A stretch of DNA of 64,000 nt, taken from contig NZ_CP101655.1 in assembly GCF_028830055.1 (NCBI RefSeq), forward strand, positions 1,140,132 through 1,204,131, written 5' to 3'. Origin of the DNA: Pseudomonas serboccidentalis. Its GTDB lineage: Bacteria > Pseudomonadota > Gammaproteobacteria > Pseudomonadales > Pseudomonadaceae. The position numbers were made by a program, and so were the translations under genes. Under the pieces are notes generated by a model. It saw only the letters and a program-made list of their open reading frames with translations. It ran no database searches and was not told the DNA's origin. Below are positions 49,342-58,139 of this stretch, piece after piece. Numbering within the stretch: position 1 is the stretch's first letter; the number at the start of each line of letters is the position of its first letter.

Positions 49342-49947
49342 ATGACCGAACCTGCGCTGCTGCCCCGCCCGCAACTCCGCCGCCTGCTACGCAAGGCGCG
49401 CCGCGCGCTGACGCCGAGTGAGCAACGCCAGGCCGCCAAAGGCCTGTTCCGCCAACTGGCGCAAGACCCGCACTTCCGCCGGGCTCGACACATCTCTCTG
49501 TATCTACCCACCGACGGTGAAATCGATCCGCGCCTGCTGCTGCGCGAAGCCCAGCGGCGCGGCAAGGCCACCTACCTGCCGGTGCTCAGTGCCTGGCCGC
49601 GAACCAAAATGGTGTTCCAGCGCATTCGCCCCGGCGACAAGCTCAAGCCCAATCGCTTCCGCATTCTCGAACCACGCGCCAACCTGGCCCATCAACGCAG
49701 GATCTGGACGCTGGATCTGGTGTTGTTGCCATTGGTGGGGTTTGACGATGTTGGCGGACGCCTGGGGATGGGCGGCGGTTTCTACGACCGCAGCCTGGCG
49801 TACCTGGCCCGGCGCAAAAACTGGCGCAAGCCGACGCTGCTGGGGCTGGCCCATGAATGTCAGAAGGTCGAACGCCTGGCGCAGGCAAGTTGGGATGTAC
49901 CGTTGCAGGGCACGGTGACAGACAAGGCGTGGTATTTCGCAGACTAG
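49342..49947 (+). CDS. 5-formyltetrahydrofolate cyclo-ligase (YgfA)
   Basis: A 201-residue enzyme. The ATG at 49342 (MTEPALLPRPQLRRLLRKAR) is used; upstream codons overlap the 6S terminator. LRKARRALTPSEQ near residue 17 is the ATP-binding basic part, LYLPTDGEIDPRLLL near 54 and VGFDDVGGRLGMGGGFYDR near 135 the folate and phosphate sites. It converts 5-formyl-THF to 5,10-methenyl-THF using ATP. It is the partner gene of 6S RNA; the linked transcript is known from E. coli (ssrS-ygfA). Confidence 0.93.
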   Translation: MTEPALLPRPQLRRLLRKARRALTPSEQRQAAKGLFRQLAQDPHFRRARHISLYLPTDGEIDPRLLLREAQRRGKATYLPVLSAWPRTKMVFQRIRPGDKLKPNRFRILEPRANLAHQRRIWTLDLVLLPLVGFDDVGGRLGMGGGFYDRSLAYLARRKNWRKPTLLGLAHECQKVERLAQASWDVPLQGTVTDKAWYFAD

Positions 49948-49982
49948 ACGCCGCGCAGATCAGCGGCGTCGGGGAGGCAGTT

Positions 49983-50138
49983 TCAGCGTTTGAAGGCTGT
50001 CGACTGTTGGACCTGTTGCGCGACTTCAACCGGAGCATCGGTCTTGCTTGTCCACAGACTTTGCGCATAACCGGTGGTCACGACGCCCAGGCCGAACAAA
50101 ATAACCAAAGTCCATAGCAAATCCGGTTTGCGTTTCAT
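49983..50138 (-). CDS. 51-residue single-pass membrane peptide
   Basis: A short frame below usual cut-offs: MKRKPDLLWTLVILFGLGVV at the N-terminus, a basic head then one hydrophobic span (residues 8-22), then TTGYAQSLWTSKTDAPVEVA and a Gln-rich tail ending TAFKR. The basic-hydrophobic-polar order is that of small bitopic or secreted peptides. The reverse complement before the ATG (GGCAATCG) has GGGGGGC but no strong AGGAG. It is convergent with ygfA. I recall similar small hypothetical genes at this locus in other pseudomonads, but cannot verify conservation here. Confidence 0.6.
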   Translation of the reverse strand: MKRKPDLLWTLVILFGLGVVTTGYAQSLWTSKTDAPVEVAQQVQQSTAFKR

Positions 50139-50335
50139 CGATTGCCCCCCTCAAGGCACATCATCACGATGACAGCAGCGGTTTCCGTTCGTAGGCCGTG
50201 CAGCAGCGTCAAGCTTTAAAGGCCGGCATTTTGCGACAACGTGAACCCGGGCGCAAATGCTGACGTCAACCGACCGTCGGTTTGTCATAAAATTGCCCGA
50301 CAACCTGCCCAATGACCGCTTGAGGAGCAAAAGAC

Positions 50336-50785
50336 ATGGCCTATTGGCTGATGAAATCCGAGCCCGACGAACTCTCGATCAAAGGTCTGGAGAAGCTCGG
50401 CTCAGCGCGCTGGGACGGGGTTCGCAACTATCAGGCACGCAACTTCCTGCGCGCGATGGCGGTGGGGGATGAGTTCTTTTTCTACCATTCCAGCTGCCCG
50501 GAGCCGGGGATTGCCGGAATCGGCAGAATTAGCCTGGCGGCGTACCCGGATCCCACCGCACTCGAGCCGCAGAGCCATTATTTCGACCCCAAGGCCACAC
50601 CAGAGAAAAACCCCTGGAGCGCGATCGATGTTGCGCACGTCGAGACATTTGCCCGGGTCCTGAAGCTCGATTACCTGAAACAGCAGACCGCGCTGGCCGA
50701 AATGCCGCTGGTGCAAAAAGGCAGTCGCCTGTCGGTGATGCCCGTGACGGCCGAACAGTGGGCCGCCGTGCTCGGCTTGCGCTGA
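50336..50785 (+). CDS. EVE-domain protein
   Basis: A 149-residue protein consisting of one EVE (PUA-like) domain: YWLMKSEPDELSIKGLE at the start, WDGVRNYQARNFLRAMAVGDEFFFYHSS near residues 28-55, GIAGIGRIS near 62 and the aromatic pocket residues. EVE domains bind modified nucleic-acid bases; bacterial ones are linked to modified-base restriction or rRNA/tRNA recognition. Here it stands alone between ygfA and the exporter genes, typical for the housekeeping form. AGGAGC precedes the ATG. Confidence 0.93.
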   Translation: MAYWLMKSEPDELSIKGLEKLGSARWDGVRNYQARNFLRAMAVGDEFFFYHSSCPEPGIAGIGRISLAAYPDPTALEPQSHYFDPKATPEKNPWSAIDVAHVETFARVLKLDYLKQQTALAEMPLVQKGSRLSVMPVTAEQWAAVLGLR

Positions 50786-50907
50786 GAACTCCCCGGTCAC
50801 GGTTTTTTACCCGAAAAAGGGGCTAGGCTTGGCGCTCATTTGATTGACATCAAGCGACTCGAACGCTTGAACCGTCAGACTGGACGCCACAGCCGCAGGA
50901 TGCCCCC

Positions 50908-51873
50908 ATGTCGACGCACAGCCGCTCTTCACTTTTATATGCCGGTTCGCTTTTGGTGTTACTCGCCGCCGCCGGCGGATTCGGTTACTGGCTGTCGATC
51001 AGCAGCCGTCTGGTCGAAGGACTGTCGATGGGCAACGGGCGGCTGGAAGCCACCGAAGTACAAATCGCCAGCAAGACACCCGGACGTCTGGCCGAGGTAC
51101 GGGTGGATGAAGGCGACAAGGTCAACAAGGGCCAACTGCTCGCCCGCATGGACACCCGCACGCTCGAAGCGCAGCGCACTCAGGCCGAAGCCGAAGTCTT
51201 GCGCGCCCGGGAAAACCTCAATGCTGCCCAGGCCAATGTGCAATTGCGCCAGAGTGAACTGCTGCTGGCCCAGCAAGAGCTCGGGCGTTCGCAATCGCTG
51301 TTCAAGCACGGTTACGTCAGCGCCCAGACCATCGATCAGTTGCAGTCGCGCATTGGCACCGGCAACGCTGCCGTAACGGCGGCCCGCGCCCAGGTATCTG
51401 CCGTCAGTGCGGCGATTGGTGCGGCACAGGCCCAGGTCGCGCAACTGACCAGTGAGATCGACGACAGCCAGTTGCGCGCACCGATTGACGGGGTGATCCA
51501 GTTGCGCATGGCCGAACCCGGCGAAGTGCTGGGGGCCGGCGGTCGGGTGTTACTGCTGATCGATCCCAACGATCAGTACATGAACCTCTACCTTTCCGCC
51601 TCCGTGGCCGGACGTCTGGCGGTGGGCGATGAAGCCCGGGTGCTGCTCGATGCCCTGCCCGACAAGCCCTTGCCGGCGAAGATCAGTTTCGTCGCCGGCA
51701 AATCGCAGTTCACCCCCAAAGAAGTCGAGACCCGCGACGAGCGGCAAAAGCTGGTGTTCCGCGTCAAGTTGCGCCTGACCCAACCCAGCGCCGTCCCGCA
51801 GGCCAAACCCGGCATGCCCGGCGCCGGTTATGTGCGCACCGCGCCGATTGTCTGGCCGGCCAACTTGCAATGA
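50908..51873 (+). CDS. HlyD-family periplasmic adaptor of an ABC exporter (YhiI-like)
   Basis: A 321-residue membrane-fusion protein. One N-terminal membrane anchor (LLYAGSLLVLLAAAGGFGYWL), the lipoyl-like half TEVQIASKTPGRLAEVRVDEGDKVNKG near residue 50, a coiled-coil hairpin about 80-195, the second lipoyl half LRAPIDGVIQLRMAEPGEV near 195, then the beta-barrel domain. It bridges the inner-membrane exporter and an outer-membrane factor. Its stop overlaps the next ATG by four bases, so the three genes 50908-55717 form an operon. It recalls E. coli yhiI-rbbA(yhiH)-yhhJ. Confidence 0.92.
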   Translation: MSTHSRSSLLYAGSLLVLLAAAGGFGYWLSISSRLVEGLSMGNGRLEATEVQIASKTPGRLAEVRVDEGDKVNKGQLLARMDTRTLEAQRTQAEAEVLRARENLNAAQANVQLRQSELLLAQQELGRSQSLFKHGYVSAQTIDQLQSRIGTGNAAVTAARAQVSAVSAAIGAAQAQVAQLTSEIDDSQLRAPIDGVIQLRMAEPGEVLGAGGRVLLLIDPNDQYMNLYLSASVAGRLAVGDEARVLLDALPDKPLPAKISFVAGKSQFTPKEVETRDERQKLVFRVKLRLTQPSAVPQAKPGMPGAGYVRTAPIVWPANLQ

Positions 51874-54599
51874 ACAGCCTCGCGGTTCAGGCGAACGCTA
51901 TCGCGCACCGCTACGGCAAACAGCCAGCGCTGAGCGATATCACCTTCAGCCTGCCCGCCGGTACCCGTTGCGGGCTGATCGGCCCCGATGGCGCGGGCAA
52001 GTCCAGCCTGCTGGGGCTGATCGCCGGGGTTAAGGCCTTGCAGCAGGGGCAACTGGACGTCCTCGGCGGGCCGATCCAGCAGCGCCGTCACCGCGACACG
52101 CTGTATGCGCGCATCGCCTTCATGCCCCAGGGATTGGGCGGCAACCTGTATCCCGAGCTGTCGATCCGCGAAAACATTCAGTTCTTCGCCACGCTGTTCG
52201 GCCTGTCGAAGGCCGACAGCGAACAACGCATGCACAATCTGCTGCTCGCCACCGATCTGCTGAAGTTCGCCGAGCGCCCCGCCGGCAAGTTGTCCGGCGG
52301 CATGAAACAGAAACTCGGGCTGTGCTGCGCGCTGATCCATGAGCCGGATCTGTTGATCCTCGATGAGCCAACCACCGGCGTCGACCCGCTCTCACGCCGG
52401 CGTTTCTGGGAGTTGATCGACGATGTGCGGCGCGAGCGCCCGCAACTGACCCTGCTGGTCGCCACCGCTTATATGGAGGAAGCCGAACAGTTCGAGCATT
52501 GCCTGATGCTCGACAACGGCAAGTTGATCGCCACCGGTTTGAGCCGCGAGCTGGCGGCCGTCACCCCCAGCGGCAAACTCGATGAAGCCTTCACGCACTT
52601 CCAGGGCGACAGCCATCACGACGCTCAGCCGCTGGTCATTCCGCCGCGTACTGGCGGCACTACAGACATTGCCATCGAGGCCCACGACCTGACGCTGCGC
52701 TTCGGCGACTTCACGGCGGTGGATCACGTCAGCTTCGCCATCGGTCGCGGCGAGATCTTCGGTTTTCTGGGTTCCAACGGCTGCGGCAAAACCACCACCA
52801 TGAAAGTTCTGACCGGACTGATGCCGGCCAGCGAGGGCAGCGCGACACTGCTGGGCAATCCGGTGGACGCCAAGGATCTGGCCACGCGCAAGCGGGTCGG
52901 GTTCATGTCCCAGAGCTTTTCGCTGTATGGCGAACTCAGTGTGCGGCAGAACCTGGACCTGCACGCCCGGCTGTTCGACTTGCCCAAGGCCGAGAGCGCG
53001 CAACGCATCGATGCATTGATTCAACGCTTCAACCTGCTCAGCGTTGCCGATCAGCCGTCCGGTGCCCTGCCTCTCGGGCTGCGTCAACGCCTGTCGCTAG
53101 CGGTGGCGGTGTTGCATCGCCCGGAAGTGCTGATCCTTGATGAGCCGACGTCCGGCGTCGACCCGGCAGCCCGTGATGACTTCTGGCGACTGTTGATCGA
53201 ACTGTCCCGCGAGCAAGGCGTGACGATTTTCCTCTCCACTCACTTTATGAACGAAGCCCAGCGCTGCGACCGCATCTCGCTGATGCACGCCGGCAAAGTC
53301 CTGGCGTGCGACACCCCGGCGGCGTTGCAACGCCAGTTCGCCGGAGAGACGCTGGAAGCCGCTTTCGTGACATGTCTGGAACAGGCCCAGGGCACTGCCG
53401 AATCACCTCCCGCGAGTGCATCGCCAACCGCGCCACCAGCGCCAGCTGCCGCGCCGCCGATCCAGCAGCGCGGGTTCAGCCTCGGTCGCCTGCTGGCGGT
53501 GGCCAGTCGCGAAGGCAAGGAGCTGCTGCGCGACAAGGTACGCATGGCCTTTGCGCTGGCGGGGGCGATTTTCATGATGGTGATCTTCGGCTACGGGATT
53601 TCCCTGGACGTGGAGAACCTCGCGTTCGCCGTGTACGACCAGGACCAGACACCGCAGAGCCGAACCTATCTGGAAGCCTTTCGCGGCTCGCGCTACTTCG
53701 ATGAACGGCCGGCCATCCACGATGCTCAGGAGCTGCACCGCCGCCTGCAGCGCTCGGAAATCAAACTCGCCCTGGAGATCCCGCCCGGATTCGGCCGCGA
53801 CCTGTACGCCGGGCGTCAGCCTGCGGTGGCGGCATGGCTGGATGGCGGCATGCCGTTTCGCGCCGAAACCAGCCGCAATTATGTCGAAGCCGTGCACTTG
53901 GCCAACCTGCAACAGTTGGTTGAGCAGAGCAGCCCCGCCGTGAACCATCAGGCGAGCGCCAGCCTGGAAACCCGCTTTCGCTACAACCAGGATGTGGTCA
54001 GCGTCAACGCCATCGGCCCCGGGGTCATGGCGCTGATTCTGGCGTTCATTCCGGCGATGCTGACCGCACTCGGCATCGTGCGCGAAAAGGAGCTGGGTTC
54101 GATCACCAACTTCTACGCCACGCCCCTGACCCGCCTGGAGTTTCTGCTGGGCAAGCAGGCGCCGTACCTGCTGGTCAGCCTGGTCAATCTCGCAGTGCTG
54201 GTGGCGATGAACCGCTGGCTGTTCGGTGTGCCGTTCAAGGGCAGCCTGCTGACGCTGGCATTCGGCGGCCTGCTGTACGTGCTGGCGACCACCAGCATGG
54301 GTCTGCTGATCTCGGCGTTCACCCGCACGCAAATTGCCGCGATCCTCGGCACGATGATCATCACCAGCCTGCCGACCATCCAGTTCTCCGGGCTGATCGT
54401 GCCGCGTTCTTCGCTGGAAGGTGCCGCAGCGGTGATGGGCATGCTGTTTCCGGCGGGGCACTTCCTCGACATTGCGGTGGGTACGTTCACCAAAGCGCTG
54501 GACTTGCGGCAACTGTGGCCGCAGTGCCTGGCGCTGTTCGGGTTCTTTGTCGGGTTCACCGGGCTGAGCCTGGTCATGCTGAAAAAGCAGGAGGCCTGA
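51870..54599 (+). CDS. Two-ATPase plus ABC-2 permease fusion protein (RbbA/YhiH-like)
   Basis: A 909-residue fusion. First ATPase: Walker A GPDGAGKSS near residue 40, signature LSGGMKQKLGL near 143, Walker B LLILDEPTTGVDP near 162. Second ATPase: Walker A GSNGCGKTTT near 305, a degenerate signature LPLGLRQRLSLAV near 404 instead of LSGGQ, Walker B VLILDEPTSGVDP near 423. From about residue 545 there is an ABC-2 membrane domain with one helix, a large periplasmic loop and five C-terminal helices (VMALILAFIPAMLTALGIVREKE). Full length agrees with RbbA/YhiH proteins. The exported substrate is unknown. Confidence 0.93.
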   Translation: MNSLAVQANAIAHRYGKQPALSDITFSLPAGTRCGLIGPDGAGKSSLLGLIAGVKALQQGQLDVLGGPIQQRRHRDTLYARIAFMPQGLGGNLYPELSIRENIQFFATLFGLSKADSEQRMHNLLLATDLLKFAERPAGKLSGGMKQKLGLCCALIHEPDLLILDEPTTGVDPLSRRRFWELIDDVRRERPQLTLLVATAYMEEAEQFEHCLMLDNGKLIATGLSRELAAVTPSGKLDEAFTHFQGDSHHDAQPLVIPPRTGGTTDIAIEAHDLTLRFGDFTAVDHVSFAIGRGEIFGFLGSNGCGKTTTMKVLTGLMPASEGSATLLGNPVDAKDLATRKRVGFMSQSFSLYGELSVRQNLDLHARLFDLPKAESAQRIDALIQRFNLLSVADQPSGALPLGLRQRLSLAVAVLHRPEVLILDEPTSGVDPAARDDFWRLLIELSREQGVTIFLSTHFMNEAQRCDRISLMHAGKVLACDTPAALQRQFAGETLEAAFVTCLEQAQGTAESPPASASPTAPPAPAAAPPIQQRGFSLGRLLAVASREGKELLRDKVRMAFALAGAIFMMVIFGYGISLDVENLAFAVYDQDQTPQSRTYLEAFRGSRYFDERPAIHDAQELHRRLQRSEIKLALEIPPGFGRDLYAGRQPAVAAWLDGGMPFRAETSRNYVEAVHLANLQQLVEQSSPAVNHQASASLETRFRYNQDVVSVNAIGPGVMALILAFIPAMLTALGIVREKELGSITNFYATPLTRLEFLLGKQAPYLLVSLVNLAVLVAMNRWLFGVPFKGSLLTLAFGGLLYVLATTSMGLLISAFTRTQIAAILGTMIITSLPTIQFSGLIVPRSSLEGAAAVMGMLFPAGHFLDIAVGTFTKALDLRQLWPQCLALFGFFVGFTGLSLVMLKKQEA

Positions 54600-55717
54600 T
54601 GCACAAGTTCGCGCACATCCTGCGCCTGGGACTCAAGGAACTGACCAGCCTGCGCCACGACAGCGTGTTGCTGCTGTTTCTGTTCTACGCCTTCACCGTG
54701 GCGATCTACATGCCTGCCGCCGGCTCGGTGATCGGCGTGCACAACGCCAGCGTGGCGATCGTCGACGAAGACCACAGCGCCCTCTCGCGCCAGTTGGCCC
54801 AGGCCCTGCAACCGCCGGAGTTCCAGACACCGGTGCTGCTGCCCTACCCGCAACTGGATCAGGTGATGGACAGCGGCCAATACACCTTCGTGATCAACAT
54901 TCCGGCAGGCTTTCAAACCGATCTGCTGGCGGCACGGCAACCGGCCATTCAGGTCAACGTCGACGCCACCGCCATGAGCCAGGCGTTCATGGGCGCCGGC
55001 TACATCGGCCGGATCTTCCAGCGCGAATTGCAGGCCTATGGCGGCCAAAGCGATGCCGCGACCCAGGCACCGATTCAACTGACCACCCGCGCGCTGTTCA
55101 ACACTAATCTGGAAGGTGGCTGGTTTCTGGCGGTGATTCAGATCGTCAACAACATCACCATTCTGGCGATCATCCTCACCGGCACGGCGTTGCTGCGCGA
55201 ACGCGAACACGGCACGCTCGACCATTTACTGGTGCTGCCGCTGACGGCGCTGGAAATCATGCTGGCAAAAATCTGGAGCAACCTGCTGGTGGTGGTGCTG
55301 TGCACCTGGCTGTCGCTGGAGGTGGTGGTCAAAGGCCTGCTGGGGGTGCCGCTGGCCGGCTCGATGAGCCTGTTTTTGCTGGTGACCGCAGTTTATCTGT
55401 TTGCCAGTACCGCGCTGGGGATTTTTCTGGCGACACTGGCACGCTCGACGCCACAGTTCGGCCTGCTGGCGATTCCAGTGATCATCCCGATGTTGCTGCT
55501 GTCTGGCGGCAGCACACCGTTGGACAGCATGCCGCAATGGCTGCAGTGGGTCATGCAGGGCTCGCCATCCACGCACTTTGTCAGCCTCAGCGCCGCGATT
55601 CTGTTCCGCGACGCCGGGCTGAGCGTGGTCTGGCCGGACTTGCTGGCGCTGACGGCCATCGGCCTGCTGTTCTTCCTCATCGCCCTGGCGCGCTTTCGCA
55701 AAAGCCTGGCGTCCTGA
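54599..55717 (+). CDS. ABC-2 type transporter permease (YhhJ-like)
   Basis: A 372-residue inner-membrane protein. The ATG at 54599 overlaps the preceding stop by one base, and MHKFAHILRLGLKELTSLRHD is the family N-terminus. One membrane helix (residues 22-42), a periplasmic domain (to about 170) with NPAGFQTDLLA-like strands, and five C-terminal helices with LREREHGTLDHLLVLPLTALEIMLAK, a typical ABC-2 coupling segment. It completes the exporter with the two preceding gene products. Confidence 0.93.
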   Translation: MHKFAHILRLGLKELTSLRHDSVLLLFLFYAFTVAIYMPAAGSVIGVHNASVAIVDEDHSALSRQLAQALQPPEFQTPVLLPYPQLDQVMDSGQYTFVINIPAGFQTDLLAARQPAIQVNVDATAMSQAFMGAGYIGRIFQRELQAYGGQSDAATQAPIQLTTRALFNTNLEGGWFLAVIQIVNNITILAIILTGTALLREREHGTLDHLLVLPLTALEIMLAKIWSNLLVVVLCTWLSLEVVVKGLLGVPLAGSMSLFLLVTAVYLFASTALGIFLATLARSTPQFGLLAIPVIIPMLLLSGGSTPLDSMPQWLQWVMQGSPSTHFVSLSAAILFRDAGLSVVWPDLLALTAIGLLFFLIALARFRKSLAS

Positions 55718-55733
55718 ACAGCGGCCAGCGTGC

Positions 55734-56141
55734 TTACTGAATGATCAGGTTGTTGAACAGCAAGTCTTCAACCACCGGCTTGCCGGTTTCGTCATTCATT
55801 ACTTGCTGGGTCTGCTTCAGGGCTTCCTGACGCAGCTTTTCCTTGCCTTCGATGCTGCTCATCGCCTCGGCGGTCTGCTGGGTGAACAGCGCCACCAGTT
55901 GGTTGCGGATCAGCGGCTCGTTGGCCTTGACCAGTTTGGTCGCCTCGTCCCCGGTCACGCGCAGCGCCACATCGGCCTTGTAGACCTTCAGCTTTGGCGT
56001 GCCGTCCAGCCCGTAGTTGCCCACGAACGGCGGGCTCAGGGTGATGTAGTTGACCTTCGGCGCCTCGCCTTCTTTGGCTTCTTCGGCCAGCGCTGCCACA
56101 GGCAGAGACAGGGCCAGCAACAACATGATCCACGCTTTCAC
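55734..56141 (-). CDS. Exported FliL-like protein
   Basis: A 135-residue protein. I use GTG at 56141 because AAGGAG sits six bases before it and the peptide starts with a signal sequence (KAWIMLLLALSLPVAALA) cut before EEAKEGEA. The body KVNYITLSPPFVGNYGLDG, the helix LVALFTQQTAEAMSSIEGKE and the end KPVVEDLLFNNLIIQ have the FliL pattern. True FliL keeps an uncleaved membrane anchor and sits among flagellar genes; this one is apparently periplasmic and far from any. Its role is unknown. It is convergent with the exporter operon. Confidence 0.85.
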   Translation of the reverse strand: MKAWIMLLLALSLPVAALAEEAKEGEAPKVNYITLSPPFVGNYGLDGTPKLKVYKADVALRVTGDEATKLVKANEPLIRNQLVALFTQQTAEAMSSIEGKEKLRQEALKQTQQVMNDETGKPVVEDLLFNNLIIQ

Positions 56142-56291
56142 AATTCGCTCCTTATCCGGTTTGCGGCCTAGCATAACGACCCGCCGCGCAAGCACAAGCT
56201 TATGGCTGACTATCAGGGCCGGGCATGCTCGTTGACCCGTTGACTGACACACCTACACTTATCGGCCATCACTCCCAAAGGAATAGCCCTG

Positions 56292-57269
56292 ATGAAAGCC
56301 GTGCTGTGCAAAGCCTTCGGCCCCGCCGAATCGCTGGTGCTGGAAGACGTCGCCAGTCCTGCCCTGAAGAAGAACGAAATCCTGCTGGAGGTGCACGCCG
56401 CCGGAGTCAACTTCCCGGACACGCTGATCATTGAGGGCAAATACCAGTTCAAGCCGCCCTTCCCGTTTTCCCCGGGGGGTGAAGCGGCCGGCGTGGTCAG
56501 CGCCGTGGGCGAAAAGGTCAGCCACCTGAAGGTCGGCGACCGGGTCATGGCCCTGACCGGTTGGGGCAGCTTTGCCGAGCAGGTCGCGGTGCCGGGCTAC
56601 AACGTCCTGCCGATCCCGCCATCGATGGATTTCAACACCGCCGCCGCCTTCAGCATGACCTACGGCACCTCGATGCACGCCCTTAAACAGCGGGCCAACC
56701 TGCAACCGGGCGAAACCTTGCTGGTGCTCGGCGCTTCCGGTGGCGTCGGCCTGGCGGCGGTGGAAATCGGCAAGGCCATGGGCGCCCGGGTCATCGCCGC
56801 CGCCAGCAGCGCGGAGAAACTCGCCGTGGCCAAGGCCGCCGGCGCCGACGAACTGATCAACTACAGCGAAACCAGCCTCAAGGACGAAATCAAACGCCTC
56901 ACCGACGGCCAGGGCGCCGACGTGATCTACGACCCGGTGGGTGGCGATCTGTTTGACCAGGCCATCCGCGCCATCGCCTGGAACGGCCGCTTGCTGGTGG
57001 TCGGTTTCGCCAGCGGGCGCATCCCCGAACTGCCGGTCAACCTCGCCCTGCTCAAAGGCGCAGCGGTACTCGGCGTGTTCTGGGGCTCCTTCGCCCAGCG
57101 CCAGCCGCAGGACAACGCAGCGAACTTCCAGCAACTGTTCGGCTGGTTTGCCGAAGGCAAACTGAAGCCACTGGTGTCACAGGTGTATCCGCTGAGCCAT
57201 GCGGCGCAGGCGATCAATGATCTGGGGCAGCGCAAGGCAGTGGGCAAGGTGGTGGTGCAGGTGCGCTGA
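56292..57269 (+). CDS. Zinc-independent NADPH:quinone oxidoreductase (MDR superfamily)
   Basis: A 325-residue medium-chain dehydrogenase/reductase without the zinc cysteines. HAAGVNFPDTLIIEGKYQ near residue 37, PFSPGGEAAGVV near 59 and GLAAVEIGKAMGARVIAAAS after the nucleotide motif VLGASGGVG near 145; SAEKLAVAKAAGADELINY completes the NADPH site. It resembles QOR enzymes that reduce quinones or other conjugated carbonyls. It is a single gene between two minus-strand genes. Confidence 0.92.
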   Translation: MKAVLCKAFGPAESLVLEDVASPALKKNEILLEVHAAGVNFPDTLIIEGKYQFKPPFPFSPGGEAAGVVSAVGEKVSHLKVGDRVMALTGWGSFAEQVAVPGYNVLPIPPSMDFNTAAAFSMTYGTSMHALKQRANLQPGETLLVLGASGGVGLAAVEIGKAMGARVIAAASSAEKLAVAKAAGADELINYSETSLKDEIKRLTDGQGADVIYDPVGGDLFDQAIRAIAWNGRLLVVGFASGRIPELPVNLALLKGAAVLGVFWGSFAQRQPQDNAANFQQLFGWFAEGKLKPLVSQVYPLSHAAQAINDLGQRKAVGKVVVQVR

Positions 57270-57283
57270 AGTCGCGACTTGCC

Positions 57284-57913
57284 TCAGCCGCCGGGCGATG
57301 GCGCCGCGTCGCCCGGCAACAGATGTTCCTGCACTTTCAGGCTGCGAGACGGAATCAGCCGCCCCTTGTCATCGAAGCGCAAGACAATCAGCCAGTCGAA
57401 GACGTCATCCGGCCATTTTTCCTGCCCCATCAGAGCTGTGGCGTCGCCGCCAAAGGCTTTGATCAGTTTGTTGATGTGCCCGTGGTGCCAGGCGATCAGC
57501 ACCGTTTGCGCCTGATTGCTCTTGCGCAACAGTTTGACCAGTTGATGAAGATCGCCATTGACGTAGGGCTGCTCAATCGCAAGGTCCAGACGCTGGGCCA
57601 GCGGGGTCAGGGTCAGGCGCGAGCGCGAACTCTCCGGGGTGTCGCCGGCAGCGATCAAGCGCTGGGGGGTAAGGGTCTGGCCGTCGAGTTTCAGCGGGTT
57701 GAAATAGTCGACGTAGGCCGCCGCTCGCTGTTCGCCTCGGGCATTGAGCACCGATCCCTCAGTCGGTTTTTCCGCGTGCCGAATGATCAGCACGGTCGTG
57801 TTGCGCAGCCCGGAATGGCCGGGATGGTCGACGACAATCAAGCCCAGCATGACCACGGCGAGCCCCGCCGCCACCAAAAACCTCGGCAACAATCTGCGAA
57901 CCTTCAGTGGCAT
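57284..57913 (-). CDS. Histidine phosphatase family protein with N-terminal membrane anchor
   Basis: A 209-residue protein. Residues 11-29 (FLVAAGLAVVMLGLIVVD) form one membrane anchor or signal; the phosphohistidine motif is TVLIIRHAEKP near residue 45 (RHA in place of RHG). The second catalytic His lies in VLIAWHHGHINKL near 140, and R/E partners are spread between. Substrate is not clear; related exported enzymes act on phosphate esters or on lipid-linked sugars. Probably faces the periplasm. It is convergent with the quinone reductase gene, 14 bases away. Confidence 0.85.
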   Translation of the reverse strand: MPLKVRRLLPRFLVAAGLAVVMLGLIVVDHPGHSGLRNTTVLIIRHAEKPTEGSVLNARGEQRAAAYVDYFNPLKLDGQTLTPQRLIAAGDTPESSRSRLTLTPLAQRLDLAIEQPYVNGDLHQLVKLLRKSNQAQTVLIAWHHGHINKLIKAFGGDATALMGQEKWPDDVFDWLIVLRFDDKGRLIPSRSLKVQEHLLPGDAAPSPGG

Positions 57914-58010
57914 TTCCTATCTCTGCTGATCAATCGGCTGAACGGGCCGCGAGTCTAAGCCACCCCATGTTCAAAAGTGGTGAAAACGCCCTGTTCTTAC
58001 AGCTGAGCGA

Positions 58011-58030
58011 CAGGTTCGTAAAAGAACATG
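58011..58030. promoter_or_regulatory. Candidate GlpR operator 1 upstream of glpT
   Basis: CAGGTTCGTAAAAGAACATG fits about 15 of 20 positions of the E. coli GlpR consensus WATGTTCGWTAWCGAACATW. It lies 110 bases upstream of the glpT start codon. The consensus is recalled from E. coli and may differ in Pseudomonas. Confidence 0.5.
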
Positions 58031-58074
58031 CGACTTCCAACATTTTCCGCTGTTTTGCCGATGCGAACCGGTGC

Positions 58075-58094
58075 TATTTTCGGTAACGAAACTG
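58075..58094. promoter_or_regulatory. Candidate GlpR operator 2 upstream of glpT
   Basis: TATTTTCGGTAACGAAACTG contains the palindrome TTTCG-GTAA-CGAAA (58078-58091) and fits about 15 of 20 positions of the E. coli GlpR consensus. It lies 46 bases before the glpT start, a good place for repression. Confidence 0.6.
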
Positions 58095-58139
58095 TAACAT
58101 TCGCATCCGCAGTCAAAACAAGAAATCTGGAGCTCTTGA

